Shown: piece by piece, positions 45,485 through 54,236 of the stretch
How positions within the stretch are numbered: the first letter of the stretch is position 1
Layout: each line of letters opens with the position of its first letter
Origin: Blastocatellia bacterium
Lineage (GTDB): Bacteria; Acidobacteriota; Blastocatellia; HR10
Direction: 5' to 3'
Assembly (NCBI GenBank): GCA_025055075.1
Contig: JANWYV010000001.1
Span: forward strand, 1 to 64,000
Length of the DNA stretch: 64,000 nucleotides
Made by a program: the position numbers and the translations under genes
Notes under the pieces: model-generated
Databases searched by the model: none
What the model was told of the DNA's origin: nothing
What the model saw: only the letters and a program-made list of their open reading frames with translations

Positions 45485-47181
45485 AGGGCGTTCCTCCCGC
45501 TCTGGCCGGCGCCGCTTGGGGCAGCCGTGGAAGAGAGATCGAAAGCGAGGTCAGCGCGTTCCTCCTCATGGGATGGCGGGGTGAGCGGCAAGTGAAGCGT
45601 GAAGGTCGTCCCCTGTCCGAGTGCCGATTGCACGTGGATCTCCCCGCCGTGTCGGTGGAGGATGCTGAGCACGACCGAAAGACCGAGGCCAAGGCTCCCC
45701 TCTTTCTCTTTGGTCGTGAAGAAGGGCTCGAAGATGTGCCGTTGCGTCTCCTCGTCCATTCCAACGCCGTTGTCGCGGATCGCGATTTCGACGCGCTGAG
45801 TCTCGGGGAGGAACCGCGAGCGGACCTCGAGCACCCCCTCTTCCGGCTGCATCGCTTCGCAGGCGTTGATCAAAAGGGCGACCAAGGCTTGTTGGATCTG
45901 TTGGCCATCGCAGACGATGGGGGGAAGGGAAGGATCGAGGTGTACGTTGGTCTGCAAGCTCATCAGTTCGATCTTGTGCTGGATCAAGCGCAGCGATTGA
46001 TGGATGAGCGCGTTGACGTCATGCGGTTGAAAACGCGCGCGCGAGGGGCGCACAAATTGCAAGAGGTTCTTCACGATCTCCCCGCAGCGCGCCGACTCAT
46101 TGGCGATCAACTCCAGATATTGGCGCGCGCTCGCAAGGTCCTCGGCCGAGAGCCCGTGATCCCGCATCTTCTTGAGCAAGAGTTTCGCCGTCGTGAGGAT
46201 GCCGGACAAGGGATTATTGATCTCATGCGCGACGATGGCCGCGAGCTTCCCGATGGAGGCCATGCGCTCGGCATGTAGCATTTGCTCATGCGCGCGCCGC
46301 AGCTCGGCCGTCTTCTGGGCCACGCGTTCCTCCAACGTGCGCGCCCAACTCAACACTTCCTCGTGAGCGCGCTTCAGCTCCTCAGTCATCGCGTTGAAAG
46401 AGGCCGCCAATTCCCCGAGCTCATCGCGCGAGGTGAGGGGGATTTTGTAGTCGAGGTCGCCAGCGGCGACACGTTCGGTCCCCTTCTTCAGATGCTTGAT
46501 CGGAACATGGATCATCGTCACGGTGACGGCCACGACGACGAGCGCGACGAAGAGGAGGCTTATCAAGAAGAGGCGAAGGAGTTGACGCTGGCCCTCCGCA
46601 ATGGCGGCGTCCACGGGAGCGAGCGAGAGCGTCACGTCCAGCACCCCGAGTACCGATTGCGCTGCTGTGTGCGCGTGGCACGGAGCGGTGTAGCACCCCG
46701 GCTCATTCTCGATAGGGTTGATGAGGCCCAAGATGCGCTCCCCGCGATCCCCCACGTACACGCGGACGCGATCCGGACGCTCCAATCGAGCGAGCGGCTG
46801 CTCCTGGGCATGGCAGGCGTAGCAGGCCTCGGCGCGCTTGTCCACGAACGTATTCATCTCGCGCGCATCAGTGGAGAAGCTGATGCGTCCCTCCTTGTCG
46901 AAGATGCGAATCTTGTGAATGCCGGGTTGCGCGCCGATGGTGAGGAGCGTGTGGTAGATCTCATCACGGTGGTTCTGCAGCATGCTGTAGCGCAGCCCTC
47001 GCTTGATGACATCGCTGGTGCGGTCGGCGCTCATGATGGTCATCTGCTCCAGATCGCGCTTGTGGAGCTGCAGGGTTTGGTATCCGAGAAGCGCGAAGAC
47101 GAGCGCCATGCTCGCGATGAGCCAGAGGGCCAACTTCACGCTCACGCTCGACATCCATCGGCGAACGCCGTCTTGCTTCAT
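45481..47181 (-). CDS. histidine kinase with periplasmic heme-binding motifs
   Basis: The start at 47181 has AGGAGGAGGG upstream; 566 residues. TM1 is about 17-35. The periplasmic domain carries CYACH (120-124) and CYTAPCH (163-169, CX4CH), suggesting one or two covalently bound hemes. TM2 is about 203-224, then HAMP (PIKHLKKGTERVAAGDLDY). HisKA phospho-His is H319 in IVAHEINNP. The ATPase has LLINACEAM, DNGVGMDEE and EGSLGLGLSV. It should sense a periplasmic redox state or gas ligand and phosphorylate the paired NtrC-type regulator. Confidence 0.93.
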
Positions 47182-47189
47182 CCCTCCTC

Positions 47190-48782
47190 CTAGGGCCGAT
47201 GACATGCCGTGCAGTCCTCCTTCACGCTGAAAGAGGTACGCCCGTCGTGGCATCGTCCACAGTGTCGTTCATCGTGCAGATCGCGAGCGGGGGATGGCGC
47301 TCCCCTCCCAGATGCCTTCAAGATGCGGAACGGCTCATGATGGCAGACCGTGCAATTGGGTCGCTCCCAATTGAGGTGCGAGGCATGTCGGAAGGTGACC
47401 GGTCCGGGACTCGCTTCTCCTTGGGGGAACGTGATGTCCGGAGGGACTTCAAACCGCTCCAGACCTTCGGCGATCTCGGGCTCACTCTCCTCGCCGGAGG
47501 TCGCGGGAGCGAACATCCGCTCGCGATATTGCAGACCGCTGTAGGCCGACCCCATGGCGCTGACGAAGAAGATCCCGCCGAGGATCAGCACAAGAGGCGT
47601 CGTTCCGATCCACGGTCGTCGCAGGACGGCCACGGCCGGAGGCTCCACCAAGGTGGGCGCCGGAAGGCGTTCCATCTCCGGGAAGACGGGCAGATACTTC
47701 ACCGCCAGCCCAAAGAACGCGAAGCCCAAGGCGACGATCATCAACGTCACCGAGAGCTCCGTCCAACTCGGGAAGTACGAGACGCCGGAGGAGGCCTCCA
47801 TCCCCGTGATGCTCACATTCAGCCGATTCATGATGAAGCCCAAGACCACCAGGACGGCAGAGACGAAGAGCCCGAAATGATCCATCCGGATGCGGCGAAT
47901 GCTGAGCAAGAGGATGGGACCAATCACGCCCATCAGCGTCTCCGCCAAGAACATTCGCCCTTCGTAGGTCGGTTCCAGGGCGCGCGCGAGCACATCCCGT
48001 CTGGCCAGGTCTTGGACTCTCAGGACCAGGTATACGGCCAGTGCGACGACGGTCACTTTGCCCAGATCGGCGAGCAGATCAATCTCCAGCCGTTTCCGAA
48101 ACGCGCGGTAGCTCAAAAAGGACTCGAAGATGGTCATCGCGCATCCGAGCGCGATCGCCGAAATGAAGAAGAAGACGGGCAGGAGCGGCGAGTACCAGAG
48201 CGGATGCAGCTTCTCCGGGACGATCAGATAGAGCGATCCGAGCGAGGATTGGTGGAGCGTCGAGAGGATGACGCCGAGGATGACCAATGGCACCGTCAGC
48301 GCGTGAAGGATCCGCAGTGGCCTCTCAAGCCTCAGGCGCTCGAACACCATCGGGCTGAACTCCAGCGCGAGCACCGTCGTGTAGAGCATGACGCACCACG
48401 CAACTTCGAACATCACCGAGTGCGGGTTCCACATGACCAACGGGTGCCAGATACGATAGGGGCGTCCCAAGTCGAAGAGTAAAGCCACGATGACGAGCAC
48501 GTATCCGAGGAACGCGGTGAGAATCGTGGGACGAATGATCGGGCGAAACCGCTCGATGTTGAAGATGTAGACGACCGCGCTGAGGGTGAATCCGCCGGCT
48601 GCCAGGGCTACTCCGCAGAGGACGTCGAACCCAATCCACAATCCCCAGGGGAAGGCGTCGCTCAGAGCTGTGCTTGCCCCCAGGCCGCGGGTGAACCGAA
48701 TGACCGTGCTGTAGAGGCCAGCACCCAGGATGACGATAAACACGAGCTGCCAAAAACTCGGTCGGCGGAAGCTCCATCGCAT
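47190..48782 (-). CDS. NrfD/HybB-type quinol-interacting membrane protein fused to a c7-like triheme tail
   Basis: About ten transmembrane segments match the NrfD/PsrC/HybB family (WGLWIGFDVLCGVALAAGGF, IERFRPIIRPTILTAFLGY, WHPLVMWNPHSVMFEVAWC). The tail from about residue 460 has three CxxCH: CTVCH (477-481), CGRCH (508-512) and CTACH (524-528), with a His-rich lead FRHASHLNW as in cytochrome c7. It likely couples the quinone pool to periplasmic hemes. The ATG at 48782 is preferred over GTG at 48797. Confidence 0.9.
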   Translation of the reverse strand: MRWSFRRPSFWQLVFIVILGAGLYSTVIRFTRGLGASTALSDAFPWGLWIGFDVLCGVALAAGGFTLSAVVYIFNIERFRPIIRPTILTAFLGYVLVIVALLFDLGRPYRIWHPLVMWNPHSVMFEVAWCVMLYTTVLALEFSPMVFERLRLERPLRILHALTVPLVILGVILSTLHQSSLGSLYLIVPEKLHPLWYSPLLPVFFFISAIALGCAMTIFESFLSYRAFRKRLEIDLLADLGKVTVVALAVYLVLRVQDLARRDVLARALEPTYEGRMFLAETLMGVIGPILLLSIRRIRMDHFGLFVSAVLVVLGFIMNRLNVSITGMEASSGVSYFPSWTELSVTLMIVALGFAFFGLAVKYLPVFPEMERLPAPTLVEPPAVAVLRRPWIGTTPLVLILGGIFFVSAMGSAYSGLQYRERMFAPATSGEESEPEIAEGLERFEVPPDITFPQGEASPGPVTFRHASHLNWERPNCTVCHHEPFRILKASGRGAPSPARDLHDERHCGRCHDGRTSFSVKEDCTACHRP

Positions 48783-48836
48783 AGCCTTCTTCCTCACCAG
48801 ATCGCTTGCCCCACGCGCTCGACGCGCGCGGGCAGA

Positions 48837-49667
48837 TCACTCCTCTTCCTGTGAGGGACCGACAAATCCGGACGCCGAGGGATCGCGCGAGACTTCCTCA
48901 GAGGCGCCGCGCCTCTTCCGCTCTTCGCGTTCTCGGATCTGGACCTCTCGACGCCGATTCGTGATCCACCAAATGCCGCCCAGCAGAACGCTGCCGACGA
49001 CGACGAAATCAGGGATCTTCTGTAAGACCTGCCACGTCAGCAGCGGCAGCGGTTCCGATAGCAGATCGGTGCGATAGCCGAGGCGCTCGAAGGGGACGTC
49101 CGAAAGAAGCAACACCGATGTGCCGCCGACTTCCTCCAATCCGTAGATCCTCGGCACGTATTTCTGGGGGCGGGCGCGGATCCGCGCGCGAGCTTCCTCG
49201 ATCAACGCCTGGCGGTCACCGAATTTCGTCGCTCCCGTCGGACAAACTTCGGCGCATGCCGTGGGGCGCCCGGCCGCGAGGCGATCGGCACAAAGGTCGC
49301 ACTTTCGAACGCGGGGCAGGACCTTCCCCCATTCGTACTTCGGAATATCAAAGGGACACGCCAGCATGCAATACCGACACCCGATACAGCGCGCCTCATG
49401 ATAGATGACCGGGCCGGTGGCCGTCTTCTCCAACGCGCCAACTGGACAGACGGAGACACATGTGGGGACTTCGCAATGCATGCAGAGTTGGCGAATGAAT
49501 CGCCCCCCACGCTTCTTCACGACCGTATAGGTTCGATCCGAGAGCTGATCGTCTAGAAAGTGCGCCACCGTTCGCGGGAGCCGGTTTCGCTCCTTACACG
49601 CTTCGTAGCAGGCGCCGCACCCAATGCACAGGGTCACGTCAAAGAGAAGACCTTTTTTGCCGCCCAT
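48837..49667 (-). CDS. four-cluster ferredoxin, HybA/NrfC-like
   Basis: Start at 49667 with GGGAGGG upstream; 276 residues. Sixteen cysteines form four [4Fe-4S] motifs: CIGCGACYEACKERN, CMHCEVPTCVSVCP, CIGCRYCMLACPFD, and CDLCADRLAAGRPTACAEVCP. A C-terminal hydrophobic segment (IPDFVVVGSVLLGGIWWIT) anchors it. No Tat signal is seen at the chosen start, so the clusters may face the cytoplasm, unlike HybA; this is uncertain. It pairs with the membrane subunit 54 bases downstream. Confidence 0.9.
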   Translation of the reverse strand: MGGKKGLLFDVTLCIGCGACYEACKERNRLPRTVAHFLDDQLSDRTYTVVKKRGGRFIRQLCMHCEVPTCVSVCPVGALEKTATGPVIYHEARCIGCRYCMLACPFDIPKYEWGKVLPRVRKCDLCADRLAAGRPTACAEVCPTGATKFGDRQALIEEARARIRARPQKYVPRIYGLEEVGGTSVLLLSDVPFERLGYRTDLLSEPLPLLTWQVLQKIPDFVVVGSVLLGGIWWITNRRREVQIREREERKRRGASEEVSRDPSASGFVGPSQEEE

Positions 49668-49690
49668 ACGCGCCCTCCCTTCTAGAAGGA

Positions 49691-49706
49691 TGCAAGTTTC
49701 ATGCCG
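49691..49706 (-). promoter_or_regulatory. sigma-54 promoter of the ferredoxin-to-HypA operon
   Basis: The reverse strand reads CGGCATGAAACTTGCA: GG at -24 and GC at -12 are correctly spaced, with mismatches to consensus only at positions 1 and 6. The start near 49680 leaves about 13 leader bases containing the ribosome site, a tight and sensible arrangement. Confidence 0.75.
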
Positions 49707-49922
49707 CGGATGGAGTGCGAGGGGTTCCCCGGGGCTCACTTCCGGAAGCTTTCATTTCAAGGACTTGCAGGGAATGGTCGCTCCCTTCTCTTCTCCCGAG
49801 GGAGCGGGGGTGGGGCAAATCCCCCATCTGGAGCCGTTCCACTGATGTCTGAGGCACGAGCCCATATGCCACTGGCTCCGGGATAAGGAGCGGCTGGCGC
49901 GCGCTTCCTTGCGGATGCCAGA

Positions 49923-49941
49923 AGCGGCGCCTTTTGCCGCT
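49923..49941. terminator. possible hairpin after the GcvH-like pair
   Basis: AGCGGC and GCCGCT with a 7-base loop lie just past the stop at 49946 on the reverse strand. A competing longer pairing joins GGAGCGGC (49887-49894) to GCCGCTCC (49936-49943). No T-tract. Confidence 0.35.
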
Positions 49942-49945
49942 CCCC

Positions 49946-50644
49946 TTATTCTACCGACGGGCTCCGCAGGAACGTCCGCGTGAATTCCGCCCAGCCAACT
50001 TCATCCAGCGTCTCCAGGAGACCTTCCGCCCACTGTCCACCGTCCTGCAGGACATGCCCGAGAGCCGGTTGCAGCATCGGACGCATGGTCAAGAACTCCT
50101 TGAGCCGTTCGATTTCCGAGCGGAGCCATGCCCGCGCTTCTTCCGCGACGAACAGATGGCGCAGATGCGCTGCCAGGTTCATCGGCTTCAGCGCGCACAC
50201 CCATCCCTCTTCATACGGGTCCATCCGCCCCGTCTCGGGAAGGCGCGCGAGGTTCTCGTTGATGGCGCTCACGACACCAGTGATCGGTGCGCGGAAGACG
50301 GCTCGTCGGCCATTTTGCAGGACGACGAACAGCGGATCACCGCGCCGAACGACGGAGCCGACTTTCGGCAGCTCCACCGCGTCCACGCGACCGATCGCTC
50401 GACGCACGAACTCGTCCATGCCGATCAGCGTCCGTCCGTTCGGTTCCAGGCGAACCCACGTGTGTCCTTCGTCCAGGAAGAGGCCAGCGGGGACCGAGAC
50501 CGTTTCCAACGCGAGCGCCGGGAAGATCTCAGGACGCGGCGTCACTCGCCTCAGAGCTCGTCTCTGTCGAGCTTCAGCCCATTGGACGAGAGAATCCACA
50601 AGGATGAAACCGATAATCGTGAGAATGACGAAGAACGCGACCAT
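49946..50644 (-). CDS. membrane-anchored GcvH-like protein lacking the lipoyl lysine
   Basis: A 232-residue protein. N-terminal segment VAFFVILTIIGFILVDSLV is a membrane anchor. Residues ~60-155 resemble the glycine-cleavage H fold (DEGHTWVRLEPNGRTLIGMD, AIGRVDAVELPKVGSVV, APITGVVSAINENL), but the VESVKA-type lipoyl lysine position reads VVLQNGRRAVF without lysine. The C-terminal region shares an LQDGG motif with the upstream paralog. It is therefore a pseudo-lipoyl scaffold or carrier of unknown role. It lies 3 bases after the paralog in the same operon. Confidence 0.85.
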   Translation of the reverse strand: MVAFFVILTIIGFILVDSLVQWAEARQRRALRRVTPRPEIFPALALETVSVPAGLFLDEGHTWVRLEPNGRTLIGMDEFVRRAIGRVDAVELPKVGSVVRRGDPLFVVLQNGRRAVFRAPITGVVSAINENLARLPETGRMDPYEEGWVCALKPMNLAAHLRHLFVAEEARAWLRSEIERLKEFLTMRPMLQPALGHVLQDGGQWAEGLLETLDEVGWAEFTRTFLRSPSVE

Positions 50645-50647
50645 AGG

Positions 50648-51664
50648 TCACCTCCTGTGTCGAGACTTCCTCTCGGGCGCGCTTTTTGAGCGCCCGGCTT
50701 GTGGATGTAAGAATCGCGCGATCACCTGCGCCCACCCCGTGGGGCCGAGCTGTTCGATGAGCGCTTCCCTCGCGGGAGGGGCGAGGAGATCGCGCTCGGA
50801 AGGTGAAACGGGAACGCCCCCATCTTGGAGCGTGCGGCCGGCGAGGGCTTCTGGGGGCGTTCCCATGGTGCACAAAGCCGCGTGAATCTCTTGGTGTAGC
50901 CTGGCGACCTCCTGCTCATACCAAGCGAACGCTTGCTCCCCGTAGAGCAAGTGTCTCAATCCCTCCTGCAAGCGTTCCGGTTGAAGGATCAGCATCCATC
51001 CCTCTCCGTAGGGATCGTGATTGATAAGGGAGGGATACCGCTTGAGTTTCTCGTTAAGCTGACGGACCACCCCCGTCATGGGAGCTGGCACGGCGATCTC
51101 CCCCGCCTGGTGCACCAACGTGCCGCACGGATGTCCGGCGATCACCCGTGCGCCGACCTCGGAGAGCTTCACTTGATAAATGCGTCCGAGAAGCTTCTGC
51201 CCGAAATCATCCAAGCCAATCCGCACGTTCCCTCGCCGCTCGATGCGTGCCCATAGATGGGCCGGATGGTAGAAGAGCGCTTCTTTCATGTGAAATCCCT
51301 CGCGGACGAAGGTGAGATCACGACCCGCGCTCTGCTCATGGAGAGGGTCTCGCTGCTCTTTGCAAAGCGGGCATCCGGCGAGCCCATGATCCTCAACCCG
51401 ATCGTACACGATTCGTTCCGCGGGGACTCGTCGTGCGATCCTCTCAGCCACGGCTCCTGCCGTCTGTTCTCGAAAAGCGCGATCGAAGGGGCACTGTTCG
51501 CATTCGTAATCTCGATCGCAGAGCTTGTAATCCACAATCCCCGCCAGCATCCACACGCATTTGAGCAAAGCCGAATCATATTCGCCTTCGAAAACCACGG
51601 GGGAAGCAGCGCCTGTGGCTCCTGCCCATCGCTTTCGCATCCACTTGTTCGCTTCTGGCTTCAT
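50648..51664 (-). CDS. GcvH-like protein with N-terminal cysteine cluster, no lipoyl lysine
   Basis: Started at MKPEANKWMRKRW (51664), with GGGAGGG upstream; 338 residues. An N-terminal cysteine set (CVWMLAGIVDYKLCDRDYEC then CPFDRA; later CPLC) could bind zinc or Fe-S. The middle is H-protein-like (HLWARIERRGNVRIGLDDF, KLLGRIYQVKLSEVGARV, PAPMTGVVRQLNEKL), with no lysine where lipoate would attach. The end shares LQDGG and GWAQVIARFL with its downstream paralog. Its sigma-54 promoter ties it to the local redox regulon. Confidence 0.85.
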   Translation of the reverse strand: MKPEANKWMRKRWAGATGAASPVVFEGEYDSALLKCVWMLAGIVDYKLCDRDYECEQCPFDRAFREQTAGAVAERIARRVPAERIVYDRVEDHGLAGCPLCKEQRDPLHEQSAGRDLTFVREGFHMKEALFYHPAHLWARIERRGNVRIGLDDFGQKLLGRIYQVKLSEVGARVIAGHPCGTLVHQAGEIAVPAPMTGVVRQLNEKLKRYPSLINHDPYGEGWMLILQPERLQEGLRHLLYGEQAFAWYEQEVARLHQEIHAALCTMGTPPEALAGRTLQDGGVPVSPSERDLLAPPAREALIEQLGPTGWAQVIARFLHPQAGRSKSAPERKSRHRR

Positions 51665-51692
51665 GCTCCCTCCCTCATCCGTCGAGAACATA

Positions 51693-51708
51693 TGCAATCA
51701 ACGTGCCC
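51693..51708 (-). promoter_or_regulatory. sigma-54 promoter of the GcvH-like pair
   Basis: The reverse strand reads GGGCACGTTGATTGCA, matching TGGCACG-N4-TTGCW at all but the first position. Transcript start near 51682, about 18 bases before the start codon. Confidence 0.82.
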
Positions 51709-51800
51709 CGCGGCAGCGTTCTCCGCTGTCTGGGAAACCCATTGAGCAACAGGAGAATACGCGTCTCCCGCTCAACTGTCGGATTCGCTCCTCCCCGCGA

Positions 51801-51819
51801 GCGTTGAATTTTTCAACGC
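51801..51819. promoter_or_regulatory. putative enhancer site 1 (perfect 19-bp dyad)
   Basis: GCGTTGAA-TTT-TTCAACGC is a perfect inverted repeat with core GTTGAA-N3-TTCAAC. Its centre is about 128 bases upstream of the leftward sigma-54 start and 175 upstream of the rightward one. Confidence 0.75.
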
Positions 51820-51869
51820 CACACGGAGGATAGATGTTGGAAGTCATGGCGCATCGCGCGCTTAGCGAT

Positions 51870-51884
51870 GTTGAGGAGTTCAAC
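51870..51884. promoter_or_regulatory. putative enhancer site 2
   Basis: GTTGAG-GAG-TTCAAC matches the core of site 1 with one difference. Its centre is 21 bp (two helical turns) from site 3, suiting cooperative binding on one DNA face. Confidence 0.7.
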
Positions 51885-51890
51885 GGAACA

Positions 51891-51905
51891 GTTGCGCTTT
51901 TCAAC
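51891..51905. promoter_or_regulatory. putative enhancer site 3
   Basis: GTTGCG-CTT-TTCAAC keeps the right arm and the GTTG of the left arm. Its centre lies about 87 bases upstream of the predicted split-Soret transcript start. Confidence 0.65.
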
Positions 51906-51958
51906 AGGCAGCTGAGCCGTCCGCGCGCTAACTCTAGAGGAATCAAAGGTGCCTGTCT

Positions 51959-51974
51959 CGGCACGCGGCTTGCT
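51959..51974 (+). promoter_or_regulatory. sigma-54 promoter of the split-Soret cytochrome gene
   Basis: CGGCACGCGGCTTGCT matches TGGCACG-N4-TTGCW except at position 1. Transcript start near 51985, about 35 bases before the ATG. Confidence 0.82.
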
Positions 51975-52019
51975 GAAAAGGCATGGCGGAAGTGATAACG
52001 CGAGGAAGGAGGGGGTGCT

Positions 52020-52826
52020 ATGAATTCAAGGAAACTCACGCGAAAGGAATTCCTGACGTTGACGACCAAATGCGCCGCCTGTGCGGCGGTAGGCGTGGCT
52101 GGAGTGAGTCTCGTCGGCCGCGAGGGAGAAGCGCGGATGGAGCTTCCTCCCTGGCCGTGGCCCTACAAGAAGATTGATCCCGAATACGCCCGGAAGCTCG
52201 GGCACGAGGGATACTGGGACAAAGGTTACGGATGCGCGTATGGTGCGTTTCGCGCGATCATTCTCCCGTTGCGCGAAACCGTCGGGTACCCATACACGCT
52301 CATTCCGCCCGAGATGATGATTTGGGGGCATGGTGGCGTCGTCGGATGGGGCGGAACTTGCGGAGCGCTCCTGGGCGCTGCGGCGGCCATCAACCTCGTG
52401 TGCGATAAGCCGACGGCCGATCGGCTCATCCATGAATTGCAGGGCTGGTACACGCAAGTGCCTCTGCCGACGGACATCAGCAATGAGTACGCCCAGACCG
52501 GGAAGTTCTTCGTCCAGAGGTACACGCGGCCGCTGCCGCAGAACGTCGCGGGATCTCCCTTGTGCCACATCTCGGTGACCAAGTGGTGCCGAGATTCGGG
52601 ATTCCGGGCCACGTCGCTCGAGCGGAGGGAGCGATGCGGCCGGCTGACAGGGGATGTCGCGGCTTACACGGCTGAGCTTCTGAATCAATGGGCCGACGGC
52701 AAGTTCCAAGGCATCTACGTTCCGCCAGAGTCTATCGCGACGTGCCTCAGATGCCATGGCGATAAGGGCATGGACGATGTGAGAGCCAGGATGAATTGCG
52801 TGCAGTGCCACACGCCGCATCCGTGA
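52020..52826 (+). CDS. split-Soret-type cytochrome c, exported
   Basis: AGGAAGGAGGGGG precedes the ATG. The N-terminus LTRKEFLTLTTKCAACAAVG looks like a Tat-type signal with an RK variant. The body matches C_GCAxxG_C_C/split-Soret proteins: GYGCAYGAFRAI (C72), MMIWGHGGVVGWGGTCGALLGAAA (C114), and C128. Two C-terminal CxxCH sites follow, CLRCH (242-246) and CVQCH (260-264). Split-Soret cytochromes are di-heme dimers of unknown function in anaerobes. A strong hairpin follows the stop. Confidence 0.85.
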   Translation: MNSRKLTRKEFLTLTTKCAACAAVGVAGVSLVGREGEARMELPPWPWPYKKIDPEYARKLGHEGYWDKGYGCAYGAFRAIILPLRETVGYPYTLIPPEMMIWGHGGVVGWGGTCGALLGAAAAINLVCDKPTADRLIHELQGWYTQVPLPTDISNEYAQTGKFFVQRYTRPLPQNVAGSPLCHISVTKWCRDSGFRATSLERRERCGRLTGDVAAYTAELLNQWADGKFQGIYVPPESIATCLRCHGDKGMDDVRARMNCVQCHTPHP

Positions 52827-52834
52827 GGCCCGTT

Positions 52835-52868
52835 CATCCCCCGCGCGCGCCGCATCGCGCGGGGGATG
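52835..52868. terminator. bidirectional hairpin terminator
   Basis: Perfect 13-bp stem CATCCCCCGCGCG / CGCGCGGGGGATG with an 8-base loop between convergent genes. Confidence 0.7.
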
Positions 52869-52933
52869 CCCTCTTCATATGATCCGGGAAGGCGTATGAG
52901 GGCGAGAAGCCCTTTCGAGGAGGAGATCGCCAC

Positions 52934-54226
52934 TCACGGGGTGGGTGAAATCGTTTGCCCTCTATCGGGCGAATCACTGGATGCGCGAGCAATGAATGTA
53001 CGTTCGTCTGCTCGCGATGCAAGCAGAGTCAGATAGAGCTCTCGCATGCGCCGGATGAGTTGGTCGGCTTGAAAGTGGGCGAGGGCGAAAGCTTGCGCGG
53101 CGCGGGCGACGCGCGCAGCTTCCTCAGGATGGTCGAGGACATAGAGGATTCGCCCTGCCAGTGCCTCCGGATCCTTCGAGGGAACGAGCCATCCGGTCTC
53201 TCCGTCGCGAATGAGATCGGGCGTGCCTCCGACGGCTGTGGCGATGACGGGCCGAGCCGCGGCCATGGCTTCGATCACGGCCACCGGCGTTCCCTCGTTG
53301 AGGGAGTTGTTCACGACCAAATCTGCGTCGGCGTAGACGCGCTCCAGATCCTCTCGCCAACCGAGGAACGAGACATGCCCGCGCAAGGGAGGATGACAAC
53401 TCGCCACTTCAAGCTGAGGACGCAGCTCCCCGTCTCCAACAAGGAGGAGATGAGCATCAGGCCTGTGTTGGAGGACGCGGGCGAAGGCTTGAAAGAGCAG
53501 GGCATGGTTCTTCACCGGCACGAGCCGACCGACCGAGCAGATGAGCGGAATCGCTTCGGCCAAACCCAGTTGACGGCGAAGTTCGCCGCGAAAGCGATCG
53601 CTCTCGGCGAAGCGATCGAGTTCCAGACCGAGCGGGATGACGACGATCTTCTCAGCCGGAGCAATGCGATAGCGGATCAGCTCCTCTTTGAGGGTCGGGC
53701 TGATCGCGATGATCCGCGTCGTCCAACGGGCCAATCCTCGCTCAAGCGTGCGGAAGAGCCGAGAGAGGAGAGGGTGAAAATACGAGTGGAACGTGTGTCC
53801 ATGAAACGTGTGCACGATGATCGGGACACCCGCGAGCCGAGCCGCGAGTCGGCCTAAAGCCCCGGCTTTGGAAGCGTGCGTGTGAACGATCTGCGGACGC
53901 AATCGGCGAAAGAGACGAAGAAGTTGGAAGAAGGCTCGCCCATCTTCGAGGGGACGCAGATCGCGCCGAAGGGATTCGAGCACGAGCGGCTCCACGCCGC
54001 GAGCGCGAGCGTAAGCCAGCAGATTCCCCTCGCGCGGACCCTCCCGGCCGATGATCAGCGTGGAGTGGAAGCCTTCCCCGTTGAGCCCGGCCGTCAGCAG
54101 GATGACGTGAAACGAAGGGCCACCGATGTTCAATCGAGACAAGACGCGCACGATGCGGATTGGTGCTTCAGCGTCTGTCGTGGGGCGAGCGGATCGGGAC
54201 TTCTCGCTGCGGTTTTCGAAGCGCAT
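52934..54226 (-). CDS. GT4-family glycosyltransferase
   Basis: A 430-residue GT-B enzyme. The N-terminal domain has SRLNIGGPSFHVILLTAGL and HTHASKAGALGRLAA. The C-terminal nucleotide-sugar domain has SVGRLVPVKNH and the retaining E-x7-E motif NNSLNEGTPVAVIEAMAA. A likely substrate is a cell-surface glycan; the donor and acceptor are unknown. It follows ptsI by 10 bases at the end of the long reverse-strand string but is functionally unrelated to PTS. Confidence 0.92.
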   Translation of the reverse strand: MRFENRSEKSRSARPTTDAEAPIRIVRVLSRLNIGGPSFHVILLTAGLNGEGFHSTLIIGREGPREGNLLAYARARGVEPLVLESLRRDLRPLEDGRAFFQLLRLFRRLRPQIVHTHASKAGALGRLAARLAGVPIIVHTFHGHTFHSYFHPLLSRLFRTLERGLARWTTRIIAISPTLKEELIRYRIAPAEKIVVIPLGLELDRFAESDRFRGELRRQLGLAEAIPLICSVGRLVPVKNHALLFQAFARVLQHRPDAHLLLVGDGELRPQLEVASCHPPLRGHVSFLGWREDLERVYADADLVVNNSLNEGTPVAVIEAMAAARPVIATAVGGTPDLIRDGETGWLVPSKDPEALAGRILYVLDHPEEAARVARAAQAFALAHFQADQLIRRMRELYLTLLASRADERTFIARASSDSPDRGQTISPTP

Positions 54227-54236
54227 AGGTGGGATC

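Larger units (their letters stand above)
51665..52019. other. divergent regulatory region between GcvH-like pair and split-Soret cytochrome
   Basis: A 355-base gap without a gene. It holds outward-facing sigma-54 promoters at both ends and three dyads of the same sequence in between, listed separately. Both flanking genes would share these sites. Confidence 0.8.
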
